Assembly: GCA_028753945.1 (NCBI GenBank)
Contig: JAPNXP010000006.1
Span: 558,001 to 622,000 of the forward strand
Length of the DNA: 64,000 nt
From: Hexactinellida sp. DTS-2022
Lineage: Eukaryota > Porifera > Hexactinellida
Direction of reading: 5' to 3'
The translations under genes and the position numbers were made by a program. Positions 11,062-22,417 of this stretch are shown piece after piece. The notes under the pieces were generated by a model that saw only the letters and a list, made by a program, of their open reading frames with translations, was not told where the DNA came from and ran no database searches. The first letter of the stretch is position 1; each line of letters starts with the position of its first letter.

Positions 11062-12446
11062 TGCAAGTGATTTGATGGTTTGTTTGTAATTAATAAGTGA
11101 TGTGTTATTTTCTACTTTATTAATAATTAAAGTCATAAAATAATTTAACATTGTTTGCAAAGCAATAATTCATTAACTTCATATATAAAAAATCGGTAAA
11201 AGTAAATAATAATAATAAAAAATACAAAATCGCGTGTAATTTTCGAAAATATAAGGGCTTACTACTATATCGGCCAAGATCAAGACCTTTTCAGGATTCG
11301 CAAAAATAAATTTTTTGTTGTTAAAAAAATCAGTCCATGAAAAATACATTATAAATGTATTGACCGATATACAAGTATTTCATATATAAATGATAATGAA
11401 TATTACTCAGTTTAAATGCAAAAATATTAATTTATTGACTATACATATTAATTTAGAAAAGGTATAACGTTAAACTGTTAAAAATTCTTTTAATATTTTC
11501 GTTCGCTCGATTAAGCTAATACAAAACAACAGAATTCGAACAATCACTGTATTTATCCATTTATAGCATTAAACTTACCTGCAGCCATTCAACCATTTGC
11601 TCTTAAATCCATTAAGCGGTGAACGCATATAACAAAGTCCATTGAATTATTATATAGAAAGAAACCATTTGTAAGGACGCATGTTTCAGCTACTACTATA
11701 TTAAGTATAATTTGATGTTTAATTCAAATTGGGTTCGCATATGGTCATTATTAGTGGGATCATGTGAATGGGAATTCTTTAGAAAAATGGCTGAAATTTT
11801 AAGTCATTAATTGTGTCATTTTTATGAGATTACTTATTGATAGTGAGAGCAAACATTTGTGTTAATTTGGTTATGGTAAAAATATGTTGTTTATGTTATT
11901 GTTTTGACAAGATAGTTGTACTTTATTTTGCAAATGTTTTTGATATAGTCAACTCTCGTTAGAACAAAGTGCTTGGAACCTATAAATCCCTTCGTTATAA
12001 GCGGATAATAATTAATGCGTTTAGTGCTCTGGTGGAAAATATCCATTTCGTTAAAAGCAGGTAATTCGTTATATCCGACTTCGTTATAACGGGAGTTCAC
12101 TATACTTAACTAATGAACTTTTTTTGTACAAAAAATAATGGGAACAGTCGAAAATATGTTAGTATCACCCTGAATTCGTATTAACCGGAGTCACTTGGCA
12201 CTTGCATGCATTTGTATAGGTTTGGGGAATTAAACCTTGTACCCCTTAACCGATATTTCGCCTTATCCGTGTTCCTATTAACGAGAGTCTATTGTATTTA
12301 TTTCATAAACTGGGATTCATCAAGGCGCCGCGAATATTCGTGTTTGTACACAGAAATCAGTGAATTATTAAAATATTATTATATCGGTAGAATCAGATTG
12401 ATTATATGACTGATTATACAATTAAAACAGAGCTCAATTAATATCA
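11062..12446. other. Intergenic with several MITEs
   Basis: Probable 5' region of ABI. It contains a TATCGGCCAA..GACCGATATA element (11265-11375), a CAGTGAACTCCCGTTATAACG family copy (about 11946-12101), and a CAGTAGACTCTCGTTAATAGG-type right half (12170-12297). The rest is AT-rich unique sequence with no open frame I can support. Confidence 0.6.
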
Positions 12447-13865
12447 TTAATAAGAGCTCGCTTTCCCTAATTCAGTTTCTATTCCCTCATACAACTTAGG
12501 GGGTGGGGGTTTATTAGGTAGCTCCTCTTGTGACCCGGTGTACAGGAGTAGAGAGAGAGTAGACGGTGTGTAAGGGGGCTCGGGACGAATAGGAACTTCT
12601 GTAGAGTCCAACGGTTCAATCCAAGAGGGGACATTACTAGTACGAATGTGAGGAGTTAGTTTGTATTCGTGTCCGGTTTTGGCATCTGGTGTATCAGGCC
12701 GGCGCTGTCTACGCGGCATGAAAGGGCGCATGCGCTTAGTTTGCTTCGGCGGAGTTTTCTGTTTGACTGGAGTCGAGGAGGAGAGAGGGGGAGGGGGTGA
12801 CACGAAAACTAATTCATTCGTGTCTTTACTTCCGCGCTTTTTGGTGCCTAGTTTAGGTCTGTTTATTTTGGAAGGGAGACTCGGTATATGGTGTAGATGT
12901 GAGGTAGCAATTGGGTTTGTTTCAGGAGGCATTGGGGGTCTCCTGATTGGTCGCTTTATCGGTTTGTGGTAAATATCAGAGTGTGAGCTATGTCTCTTCT
13001 TATATACATCACTTGACAACAAAGGTGGTACATTGGAATGCGGAACTAGAGAGTAGTCTACGTCATGGAATAGCGACTCGAGTTCGGCGGGAGCGCTGTC
13101 AACACTAACAGCTGATTCGTGAGCTAAGATACTTTCCAAATGCGATCCGGGTCTCACACCTCTGGGAGGTGTCGTAAATGTGTCGAATGTGTCCTCTAAA
13201 GTGTCGGCTAAGCGCACCACATAACTCGGGAAGAAAACATCGCGACCATTTATCTCTCCACTTAGCCATTTCAAAGCCGGGTCTTTTCGGGAATCCTCTT
13301 CCACTTGCCGGACTAATATCCGGTCTCCTTTGAAGAATATCGGTTTATCTCTCTCTCTCCCAGGTTGGTAATAATCCTGTATCGCTTCTACCTCCCAACC
13401 TGGTCGAATGGAATGTGGATCCTCCTGCTGAATAGCTTGTGTTTCGAAGTAATCTTCTCGGCCACGAATCGAATCGCCGGACACGTAAATAGGATTATAT
13501 TTGGAATTATCTTCTGAAATAAATTCTGTTTCCTTCTCAACATAAATGTGTTCTTCTTTCGGGAAGTTGGAATATTTTTTTAAATTTCTTGATTTTATTT
13601 TACGCCCAATACAGCATAGGATTATAATTAGAATTGTTGCTATTAGGAATATCACACTACAACTGCTAAGTAGTGCTACTATAGTAATTCTCGTATTATT
13701 GTTTTGCGTTGGTATAATTGAAGGGATTATTGAAGGAACTGGTGTAGATTGTAAACTGAAGGTGTTAGTGGAATATGATGGTATAAGAGATCGGGTTGGG
13801 ATTATACTGTGTGGTGTGTTAAGAGTTGGAGTTGGTCTGATTATTACTCTTTTTGAAGTAGACAT
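12447..13865 (-). CDS. Single-pass membrane protein with cytoplasmic SH3-like domain
   Basis: A single exon of 472 residues. Residues 1-58 are Ser/Thr/Pro-rich and look like a short extracellular stalk. Residues about 60-86 are one hydrophobic helix followed by RKIKSRNLKK, a stop-transfer sequence, so the tail is cytoplasmic. Residues about 158-220 resemble an SH3 domain: AIQDYY (ALYDY-like), FFKGDRILV, a lone Trp (ALKWLSGE) and VFFPSYVVRL. The remaining 250 residues are disordered with Pro/Arg ligands (KRPIRRPPMPP, RPFMPRRQRRP, NKPPPPKLYEG). No signal peptide is visible, so it may be type III or lack a 5' exon. I do not recognise an orthologue. A receptor or adaptor near ABI and plexin suggests cytoskeletal signalling, but that is inference. 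Confidence 0.7.
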   Translation of the reverse strand: MSTSKRVIIRPTPTLNTPHSIIPTRSLIPSYSTNTFSLQSTPVPSIIPSIIPTQNNNTRITIVALLSSCSVIFLIATILIIILCCIGRKIKSRNLKKYSNFPKEEHIYVEKETEFISEDNSKYNPIYVSGDSIRGREDYFETQAIQQEDPHSIRPGWEVEAIQDYYQPGRERDKPIFFKGDRILVRQVEEDSRKDPALKWLSGEINGRDVFFPSYVVRLADTLEDTFDTFTTPPRGVRPGSHLESILAHESAVSVDSAPAELESLFHDVDYSLVPHSNVPPLLSSDVYKKRHSSHSDIYHKPIKRPIRRPPMPPETNPIATSHLHHIPSLPSKINRPKLGTKKRGSKDTNELVFVSPPPPLSSSTPVKQKTPPKQTKRMRPFMPRRQRRPDTPDAKTGHEYKLTPHIRTSNVPSWIEPLDSTEVPIRPEPPYTPSTLSLLLYTGSQEELPNKPPPPKLYEGIETELGKASSY

Positions 13866-14252
13866 AAATATATTCTATAGTTTTGTTTGTTATTGTCAAT
13901 AGCATAAGTGTATAATTCACTAATTAATGGTGGAAAAGTGTATAATAGAAAATCCCAAGCCATTGATATCATGTACAGTGGTGTACCTCTAATAGCAATT
14001 GCTCTATTAACAAACAAATTTGTGCAAAATGCGATTAGTATTACGTGAACACAACGATATTAATAATGCAAACTTTAAAGATTTGACTGTTGACTTAAGC
14101 AATTTAGCAACAAGAGGCAGATAATTCAAAAAAATTAAGGATTATGTAGTAATTATAAAAATAAATATAAAATATTATGAAATTAAGATTCAAAAGAAAG
14201 ATTCAAGGGAAAGTGTGTAAAAATATAAATATAAATAAGAAAAAATTACTGT
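13866..14252. other. Gap between membrane-protein gene and plexin 3' end
   Basis: About 390 bp. Positions 13978-14065 are part of the CAGTGGTGTTCGCC MITE family. The remainder is AT-rich with no open frame or clear signal. Confidence 0.5.
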
Positions 14253-17200
14253 TTAAAGAATAGCAGCTTCATCATAAGTAGGGTTGTCAGACATCATGTT
14301 TAGGACTTGAGTGAATTTGGTGATTTGAGAATTCAAATTTTGTTCTCTCAAACGCGTCATTAACTATAACAAATATAAGAATTTTAATTAAATAAATAAA
14401 CAGGCGGATTTATAACAAATTATATATCAAACGGACGAAATTTGATAACAATATTTTTATTTAGTACAAACAAACAAACCAACCAACCAACCAACTAACC
14501 AACTAACCAACCAACTAACAAACAAACAAACAAACGAACCAACAAACAAACAAACAAATATGTTTTAATATATAGTTAATATAATATACAATATACACTA
14601 CTAAATATATTTTCAAAATATTAGACTTACATTTCCAACAAAAGAGGCCCCAGATATCCAAACAAGGAATATTTCTTGAATCGCTGAATCAACAAAGAAA
14701 GGAGAGTTTGTCTAAATAAATTATTCATAAAAAATACAAATATTATATTTAACGCTTCTATCTTAAACACAGTGTTGTTGTTGTTGTTGTTGTTTACTTA
14801 CTAATTGCATTTGTCTGAGGTGTTGATTGAAACTGGACTGGGTCTGATGGAAGTTCTGTATATCTTCATAGAACTTCTTGACTTTCTTCTTTGATAGTTT
14901 GGTGTCTTTAGCGAACAGAAGCTTATTAGCCGGCGAATCCTATGGAAGAGTTAATGAGAGAGTAACTCAGGTAAAAGTTATACAGTGGATACTCATACTA
15001 CAGTAGAACTTTGCAAGTACGAACACGGTTAATACGAAATTCGGTTAATATGAACACTATTTCAGTGCCCTTCAAATGCTTTTCAATACAAATTATATTG
15101 GTTAATACGAATTCCGGGTAAGGCGAACACATTTTGACAGTCCCCTGGTGTTCGTACTAACGAGGTTCTACAGTAGTTATAAGAACCATATTACAGAAAA
15201 CTGTTCTATTTATAATACTGAGAATTATTGGTTATAAAATATATTTCGCTCTCAGTCTCTTATAATCAAGTTCGTATAACTGGTATCCAGTGTATAGATT
15301 TTGTCAATATTAATATTCATATAATTACCCTTGTCAGCTCTTCGTTTCTGGTTGAACAACTGTCAATTAATCCCTACAAGAAATAGATTATTCATTCGTA
15401 TTTATAGCATTTAATTACTTACTAAAAGTTTATCGGCCAACACCTTTCTAATAGAATTTACAGACAATGGCAAAGTATTTTTTGTAATCAAAATTCGCCT
15501 TTAAAAAGCCTAGTTTTTCTACTGAAAAGGTATTGGCCGTATGTTGTTGTATAAATTAATTCAGTTTTAAATTAACCGAATTGTAGATTTTTGAATTTGT
15601 TTGACTGATCCCAACGTGTTCAGATGATCATAATTTCACTATACTAGGTGTCCACATAATAGCAAAGCAATCTATTAGCAAGAAATTTAATTTTGCATTA
15701 AATTGCTTGCTAATAGGCGAACTTGCTATTAGAGAAAAATTATTAACCTTAAATGCTCGCTTGGGGATTGAAAATAACTTGCTAATAGAGCAATACTGCT
15801 ATTAGACGAACACCACTGTATTAAGTGACTCAAGGAATTATCCAGGAGCGTGAGACCTTTGGAGCATGATTTTTGGAAAATTTTATTTAGGAGCGCGAAA
15901 ATCTGGAATCTTCTCCTATACCGTAACATTATTTTGTGATTTATGCGTATGAAAATTGGATCAGACCAGGATTAGGAGCGTATTTACAAATGGCTGTATA
16001 ATACACTGTATAAGTATTATAAAATTAACTATTGTTGTTACCTGAGCAATAGTAGACAGGGTTGAGTCTACAGGAGCTGGCATATCGATATCGAGAATAA
16101 ACTGAGGGTTCTTTAACAAATTAACCCAGAACCTTAACACTACACTATTGTTCTTCCAAGTATGAATAACTTCGGGATCTGTAATGTTGTAAGCTCTGGC
16201 GCGTTCGTCTAGATAGTCGAACAGGTGTTTTATAGCGATGGGACATTCAAGGAGAGTTATTCTTTCTGGGAATATCGAGCCCATCATTTCGTCTATGTAT
16301 TTCTGTAAGATTGCCTAGAAACCGAAAGTGGTAAATGGAATCACCGATAATTTTCTGAGGCATAAAGGTAATGGTAAGGTGAATTATCCCGACATCTACA
16401 TTCACTTTTTAGTTAGCAAATAAAAGCAGGGTTTCATACAGGAGTCACTTGCCATTTCTGCTCCTTTAAGTGCCCCCATAGAAAAACCACTTACTCAACG
16501 AAATTTAATTTATGCCCCCCTAAAGAATTTACATATCCCAGATTGCCCCCTTTGCATGCAAATCTTGTATGAAACACTGAAAAGTATATCGTATGGCTTT
16601 TCAATCTATACCATATTTATGTATAAGCTTACTTTAGTAGAAAGGAGTTTTGTGAAATAAACTTCTGACACAACTCTCTGTCTGTCTAGCGTAGCTTCTG
16701 GAGACCCAGGAATGCTCTACAGAATTAAGAGTTGTAACCAATAAATTAAGGTATAATATATAGGAATTATAGTAGATTCTCGCTAATGTATTAACCAGTG
16801 TCACTTGCATGCAATTAAACCTTGTTATTAAACCTTGTACTCATTAACCAATATTTCGCCTTAACCCTGTTCCTATTAACGAGAGTCCACTGTACGTATA
16901 TATCAGCCAACACCTTTCTAATGTAATTTCCAGGGACTGACAATGTAAGTTTTTAACATCCAAAATCTGGGTTTTTACATAGAAAAATCGTTGGCCGATA
17001 TATAGGTAATCCCTATTAAATAAGGGCTCACAAAATGGAATATTTTGGGTGGAGTTTCAATTGACTTTCGCTTCACAACATCACTGTACAGAGACGGGAA
17101 TTTCTCTTTTAAATCTGACTGTAGCATCAACAGAAGAGATCCGTGTTGCGGAGAAGGAATCTAAACAAACAAGTTTGTATACAAACTAAATCCCATCTAC

Positions 17201-20200
17201 ACTTAACATTCCATATACCAATATAGGTAGTCATGTAATTACAATGGAAGTAATAGCAACTATACTGATAACAACTAACAGCATTATTTATTGTCCATTT
17301 TGTGACAATAGATCTATGTAAATGTAAAAATATTTGGGCACTGAAAATTTGGGCTCTTAATAAATCAAACTCTGTTCTGTGGAGAGGACACGGACTAAAT
17401 ACAATACAATAAATTATAACTGGGCCACAAAGTAGTCGACACACTAAAAGTTTTACGATTTCTACAAAACCATAAACTATTCTTACATTGTAGAACGTGA
17501 AGTAATGCATCATAGTATTAATTCTCCTCCAGCCCACATCCAGGCCAGATGTCTTGTCAATATCCCTGAATAGGATATAGGGGTGTTTGACCTTAGAAAG
17601 AGTTGGGATTTCTCGAGCCATGGTTTCATCTCCAGGCGAGTAAATTGGGTTTGTAAACACATCCGGGCCGAATAAATCATTTGGATCCTCTCGGTGCTTT
17701 CGTTTCGGATTTGGAGAAAAATCCTTTGGCTTGACAAATATCAATTCTAGTTTATTTGGGTCTATTAGGAAAAGTGTATAATAAACAACAACAACAACAA
17801 CAACAACAAATAACTGTTTAATAAAAACATGTTTAAAAAAAAAACATGCTTAAATTAAAACATGTTTAAAATAAAACATGTTTTAAATAAAACATGCTTA
17901 AATTAAAACATGTTTAAAATAAAACATGTTTAAATTAAAACATGTTTTAAATAAAACATGTTTAATAAAAAAAACATGTTTAAATTAAAACATGTTTTAA
18001 AAAAAACATGTTTAAAAAAAACATGTTTAAAAAAAAAATGTTTAAAAAAAACATGTTTAAAAAAAAAATGTTTAAAAAAAAACATGTTTAAATTAAAACA
18101 TGTTTAAAATAAAACATGTTTTAAATAAAACATGTTTAAATTAAAACATGTTTTAAATAAAACATGTTTAAATTAAAACATGTTTAAAAAAAAACATGTT
18201 TAAATTAAAACATGTTTAAAAAAAAACATGTTTAAATTAAAACATGTTTTAAATAAAACATGTTTAAAAAAAAACATGTTTAAAAAAAAACATGTTTAAA
18301 AAAAAACATGTTTAAAAAAAAACATGTTTAAATTAAAACATGTTTTAAATAAAACATGTTTAAAAAAAAACATGTTTAAATTAAAACATGTTTTAAATAA
18401 AACATGTTTTAAAAAAAACATGTTTAAATTAAAACATGTTTTAAATAAAACATGTTTTAAATAAAACATGTTTTAATTAAAACATGTTTTAAATAAAACA
18501 TGTTTTAAATAAAACATGTTTTAATTAAAACATGTTTAAAATAAAACATGTTTTAAATAAAACATGTTTAAAAAAAAACATGTTTAAAAAAAAACATGTT
18601 TAAATTAAAACATGTTTTAAATAAAACATGTTTAAAATAAAACATGCTTTATTTTAAACATGTTTAAAAAAAAAACATGTTTTAAATAAAACATGTTTAA
18701 AAAAAAACATGTTTAAATTAAAACATGTTTAAAAAAAAACATGTTTAAATTAAAACATGTTTTAAATAAAACATGTTTAAAAAAAAACATGTTTAAATTA
18801 AAACATGTTTTAAATAAAACATGTTTTAAAAAAAACATGTTTAAAAAAAACCATGTTTAAATTAAAACATGTTTTAAATATAACATGTTTAAATAAAATA
18901 TGATTTCGGTATAAGCGGAATTTCGTTATTTCAATTTCGTTGTAAACGAAGTTTTAATAATGTTATAAGATAGAAGGATTTCCGAAACATTGAACGACTT
19001 CGTTATATCCGACTTGGGTTTAACGAAAATTGATTATAGTATTGGGGGGGGGCCCCATTCCTACGCCCCTGGTTGACGTAACCGAATATTATCAGTATTC
19101 GTATTCGGTTACTCAACCGAATATCAGTATTCGTATTCTGTAGGGCAACTATTCATGAATACTGATATTCGGTTCGAGCGGTTTCAACCTTGCTGTTTAT
19201 ACATTGTAGTCAGGCTTTATCTTTCAAGGAACTACTTATATTGTCCCACACTTAATATAATTAATTGCGAAGCCGGGTTTATATATTAAAACATTGGCCA
19301 ATATATAAGCAAGCCCATAACTGTATTGTATATTGCAGTATACTTAACTTCCAAAGAAAGATTAACCTGCTTACCTGGTTTTTCTGAAGCTAGCATGTTC
19401 TTATTCAGAGTGTCTATAATCTTTCTCTTCACTTGACTTATAGTGTCGCAATCAAGCAGTTTTGTGTTCTCAAAATTCTCTCCAAAATGACATAGAATCT
19501 CGAATTCCTATTGGAACAATAATTAGTAAAATATAGTTGTTGTCATAAGAAGTCGCATTTTGCACAAAGTATTATTGCTAATAGGCGAACTTGCTATTAG
19601 AGGAAGAGAGTTCAATGCCCGCTTGGGGACTGATTACTATTAGAGGAATTCAGGCGAACACCGCTAAATACTAGTTTCTTTGGTATAACAGATATTTTAT
19701 AATTTGAATTATTTGCAAACTGATAATTAGATACTTTTAAAAACAACAGAATTCGGATAAGCGAATTAATCTGAGATAGAAATATATTTAACTTGCAAAA
19801 TTAATGTATAAATACAGTACCTCGTTAGTACGAACACCAGGACCGTAGAAAAGCTTTCACCTTATCCAGAGTTTGTATTACCAATACAATTAGTAGTGAT
19901 AAGGCTGTGAAATAGTATTCGTACATATATTAACCGTGTTCGTACTAACGAGGTTCTCCTATAAATAGCATTTGGATTAGATGGCAGATAGGAATACCGA
20001 AGACCTATTCGATACGATTCTATTCTCAGAGGACACTACTATAAACAGAGGAGAGACAAAAGGACAGAAACAGGGGGGAAAAGCAGGTATAATGAGTAGC
20101 TTTACAGAAGGGCTAAGAGAGGGAGCAAATCTAGCTTCTGAAATCGGGTTTTATTCCGGAGTTTGTGAGTGTATCAGTAATAACAGAGGCAAGTTAGAAG

Positions 20201-22417
20201 GGAAGTATAGCGATAGAGCGTGGAGCAGGCTTGATAAACTCATGGAACATATTACACAGATAGAATATATAATGGGACTAGAAGGGAATGGGTTTGAAGA
20301 TATTCTGATACAAATAAGAGCCGAATTTAAACTTGTTGTTTCTAATTTCAAGTTACCAATTAACTTTAATAAATCTGGTGAAATGTAATGTCAGTATTTG
20401 GAAGGTAAATATTGCATTGTTAACTGAGTGTGATACTTGTTTTTGCGATCAAAACAATTTGATATGTTTCCTGTTTACATAGAGTTCTTGTGTTTTGTTA
20501 CTTTTGTATGGTATTGACTGTATTTTCTCAGAAGAATTGTTTGGAATAACTGATCCTTTTTGATCCAACAAATATAAATCGAATGGAATAAAAGATTAAA
20601 TTTGGACATGTCTCTTGTGGACATGTCTCTTCTAGATATGTCTCTTCTGGACATGTCTCTTTTGGTAAAAAATAGTATATCATGGTTGAGAATACAATTT
20701 GTTTTTGACGGAGTACATATATTTATTTTCAGATAAAAACAGTTATTTTAATTATATAAATTATAATTTTTTGCTAATTGGAACTATAGTATAAATACTT
20801 ACATTGACTTCTACTGTCATCCTCAGGATATTATCCTGATTGAGAGAGTACTTGGCCTCTCCAGTGACAGCATCAATGGGTCCCTTGTTTATCTGTGCTT
20901 TAATGGCAGAGTATAGTTTGTACAGCTCCTCGCCAGGCCTCCCCTTAAGGTAGTTATACAGACAGAGAGCCAGCCAGTGGCTGAGCAGCTTCTCACACAC
21001 AGATGTGCTAAGTAGAGTATAGAGTCTCGTTAATAGGTATACGGATAAGGCGAAATATATAAGTTAAGGAGTACAGTATAACCTCGTTAATAGGAACAAA
21101 TATTCGTTAGAGTACAGTAGAGTCTCGTTAGTAGGTATACGGATAAGGCGAAATATATCGGTTAAGGAGTACAGTAGAATCCAAAAGTAGTAAAAATACT
21201 AAATTTCGGTTAGTACGAAGACAATTTCTGTCCCCTTCAGAACATTTTCAATACAAATTATATTGGTAAACGAATTCCGGATAAGGCCAACACATTTGAC
21301 CGTCCCCTGCCTTCGTACTAATGAGGTTCTACATAACGGAAGTTCATTGTATATTTTGTTGTTTAATTGACTTACCTTCGAAATAAGGTTTTCAGCTCTT
21401 GTAGCGGTTTCTTTAAGCTTCTCGTTATAAGATCGTCAATCAGTACTTTTAATATTTCTGTTGCGTAGAATAGATTCTTGTGGAGAGCAACCATTAACAG
21501 AGATGCGAAGTAAGTTCTATAGTACAGGCAGGAATAGGATCAATGTGAGAACGTGCCGAATAATGTTTTAACAGTGTATAAATTTGGAGTTTGTATTACA
21601 GTGGTGTTCGCCTAATAGCAATTGCTATAATGGCGATACATAGTGCTCTACGTATTAGCAAGTTATTTTCAGTCCCCAAGCGAGCATTTAATGTTAATTA
21701 TATTCCTCTAATAGCAAGTTAGCAAGCAAATTTCATGCAAAATGCGACTTGCTATTACGTGAACACCACTGTACAATATAGATCTCTAAATTTGTAATAC
21801 GATCAATGGAAGGGGGTCCATAGTTGAAAAAAGTTGGGAATTGCTGCCCTATTTACAGTATAAAATAATGTTACTTTTCACTAGCATCGTAGTTTTGACT
21901 TTGGTCGAATACTCGAACCATTTCAACGAGAAAGTCTTTGTTGTTGAAAAGTTCTTGAAATAGTTTCATAGCTCTTCTGAATGTCTCTATTTCTTCATTA
22001 GCTTTCAGCGGATCCTAACCGTATAAAGAATATTTTAAACCTACTTAAATTCATTGAAAATTACTGTAGTATTTTAAGTTTTAACTACCAATTTATAAAG
22101 GAATTACTTAGATATGACAACACCTTTCAAATATAATATTATCACGCATAAACAGTATTATCACGCTTGGGACCCGAAAAGCGGTTGCTAATAAAGCAAT
22201 ATTGGTAACAGGGAAGTTGCTAATAAGCAACTCCCCTGTAGTGAATTATTTAACATTATATTGGCACTTACATTTGGTGGCTGAGATAGGAATTCCACGC
22301 ATTGGTTCCTAGAGAATAGCAGCTTAACCACATATGTTTGGTAGTCTGTGAAGGGAATCGTGTTTGTTTCTGCTGCCTGCACAAAGTCTACTATCTCAAC
22401 TTGAAGCTCTGCGAAAC
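14253..22417 (-). CDS. PLXN: Plexin exons 16-28: split Ras/Rap-GAP and Rho-binding domain
   Basis: The GAP first half includes IPFTDYQTYVVKLLF, the arginine motif FRR-TSVCEKLLSHW (equivalent to LLRRTESVAEKMLTNW) and KGPIDAVTGEAKYSL. The Rho-GTPase binding insert has KLLDCDTISQVKRKIIDTLN. The second GAP half includes VVSEVYFTKLLSTK, TLLECPIAIKHLFDYLDE and LRFWVNLLKNPQFILDID, so both catalytic arginine regions are retained. The protein ends NPTYDEAAIL with no obvious PDZ ligand. Plexin GAPs inactivate Rap and respond to Rnd/Rac binding. LTO1 lies on the opposite strand in the intron 20802-19508. Confidence 0.92.

Noticed and set aside
16100-17744. Reading the plexin exons at 16.0-17.7 kb as separate small genes starting at internal Met codons
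   Set aside because: They splice in phase with 26 other exons and carry plexin GAP motifs; the ORF starts and ends are intron read-through.
17815-18896. CRISPR-like array
   Set aside because: Spacers are not unique, units vary in length continuously, and the DNA is eukaryotic; it is a minisatellite.
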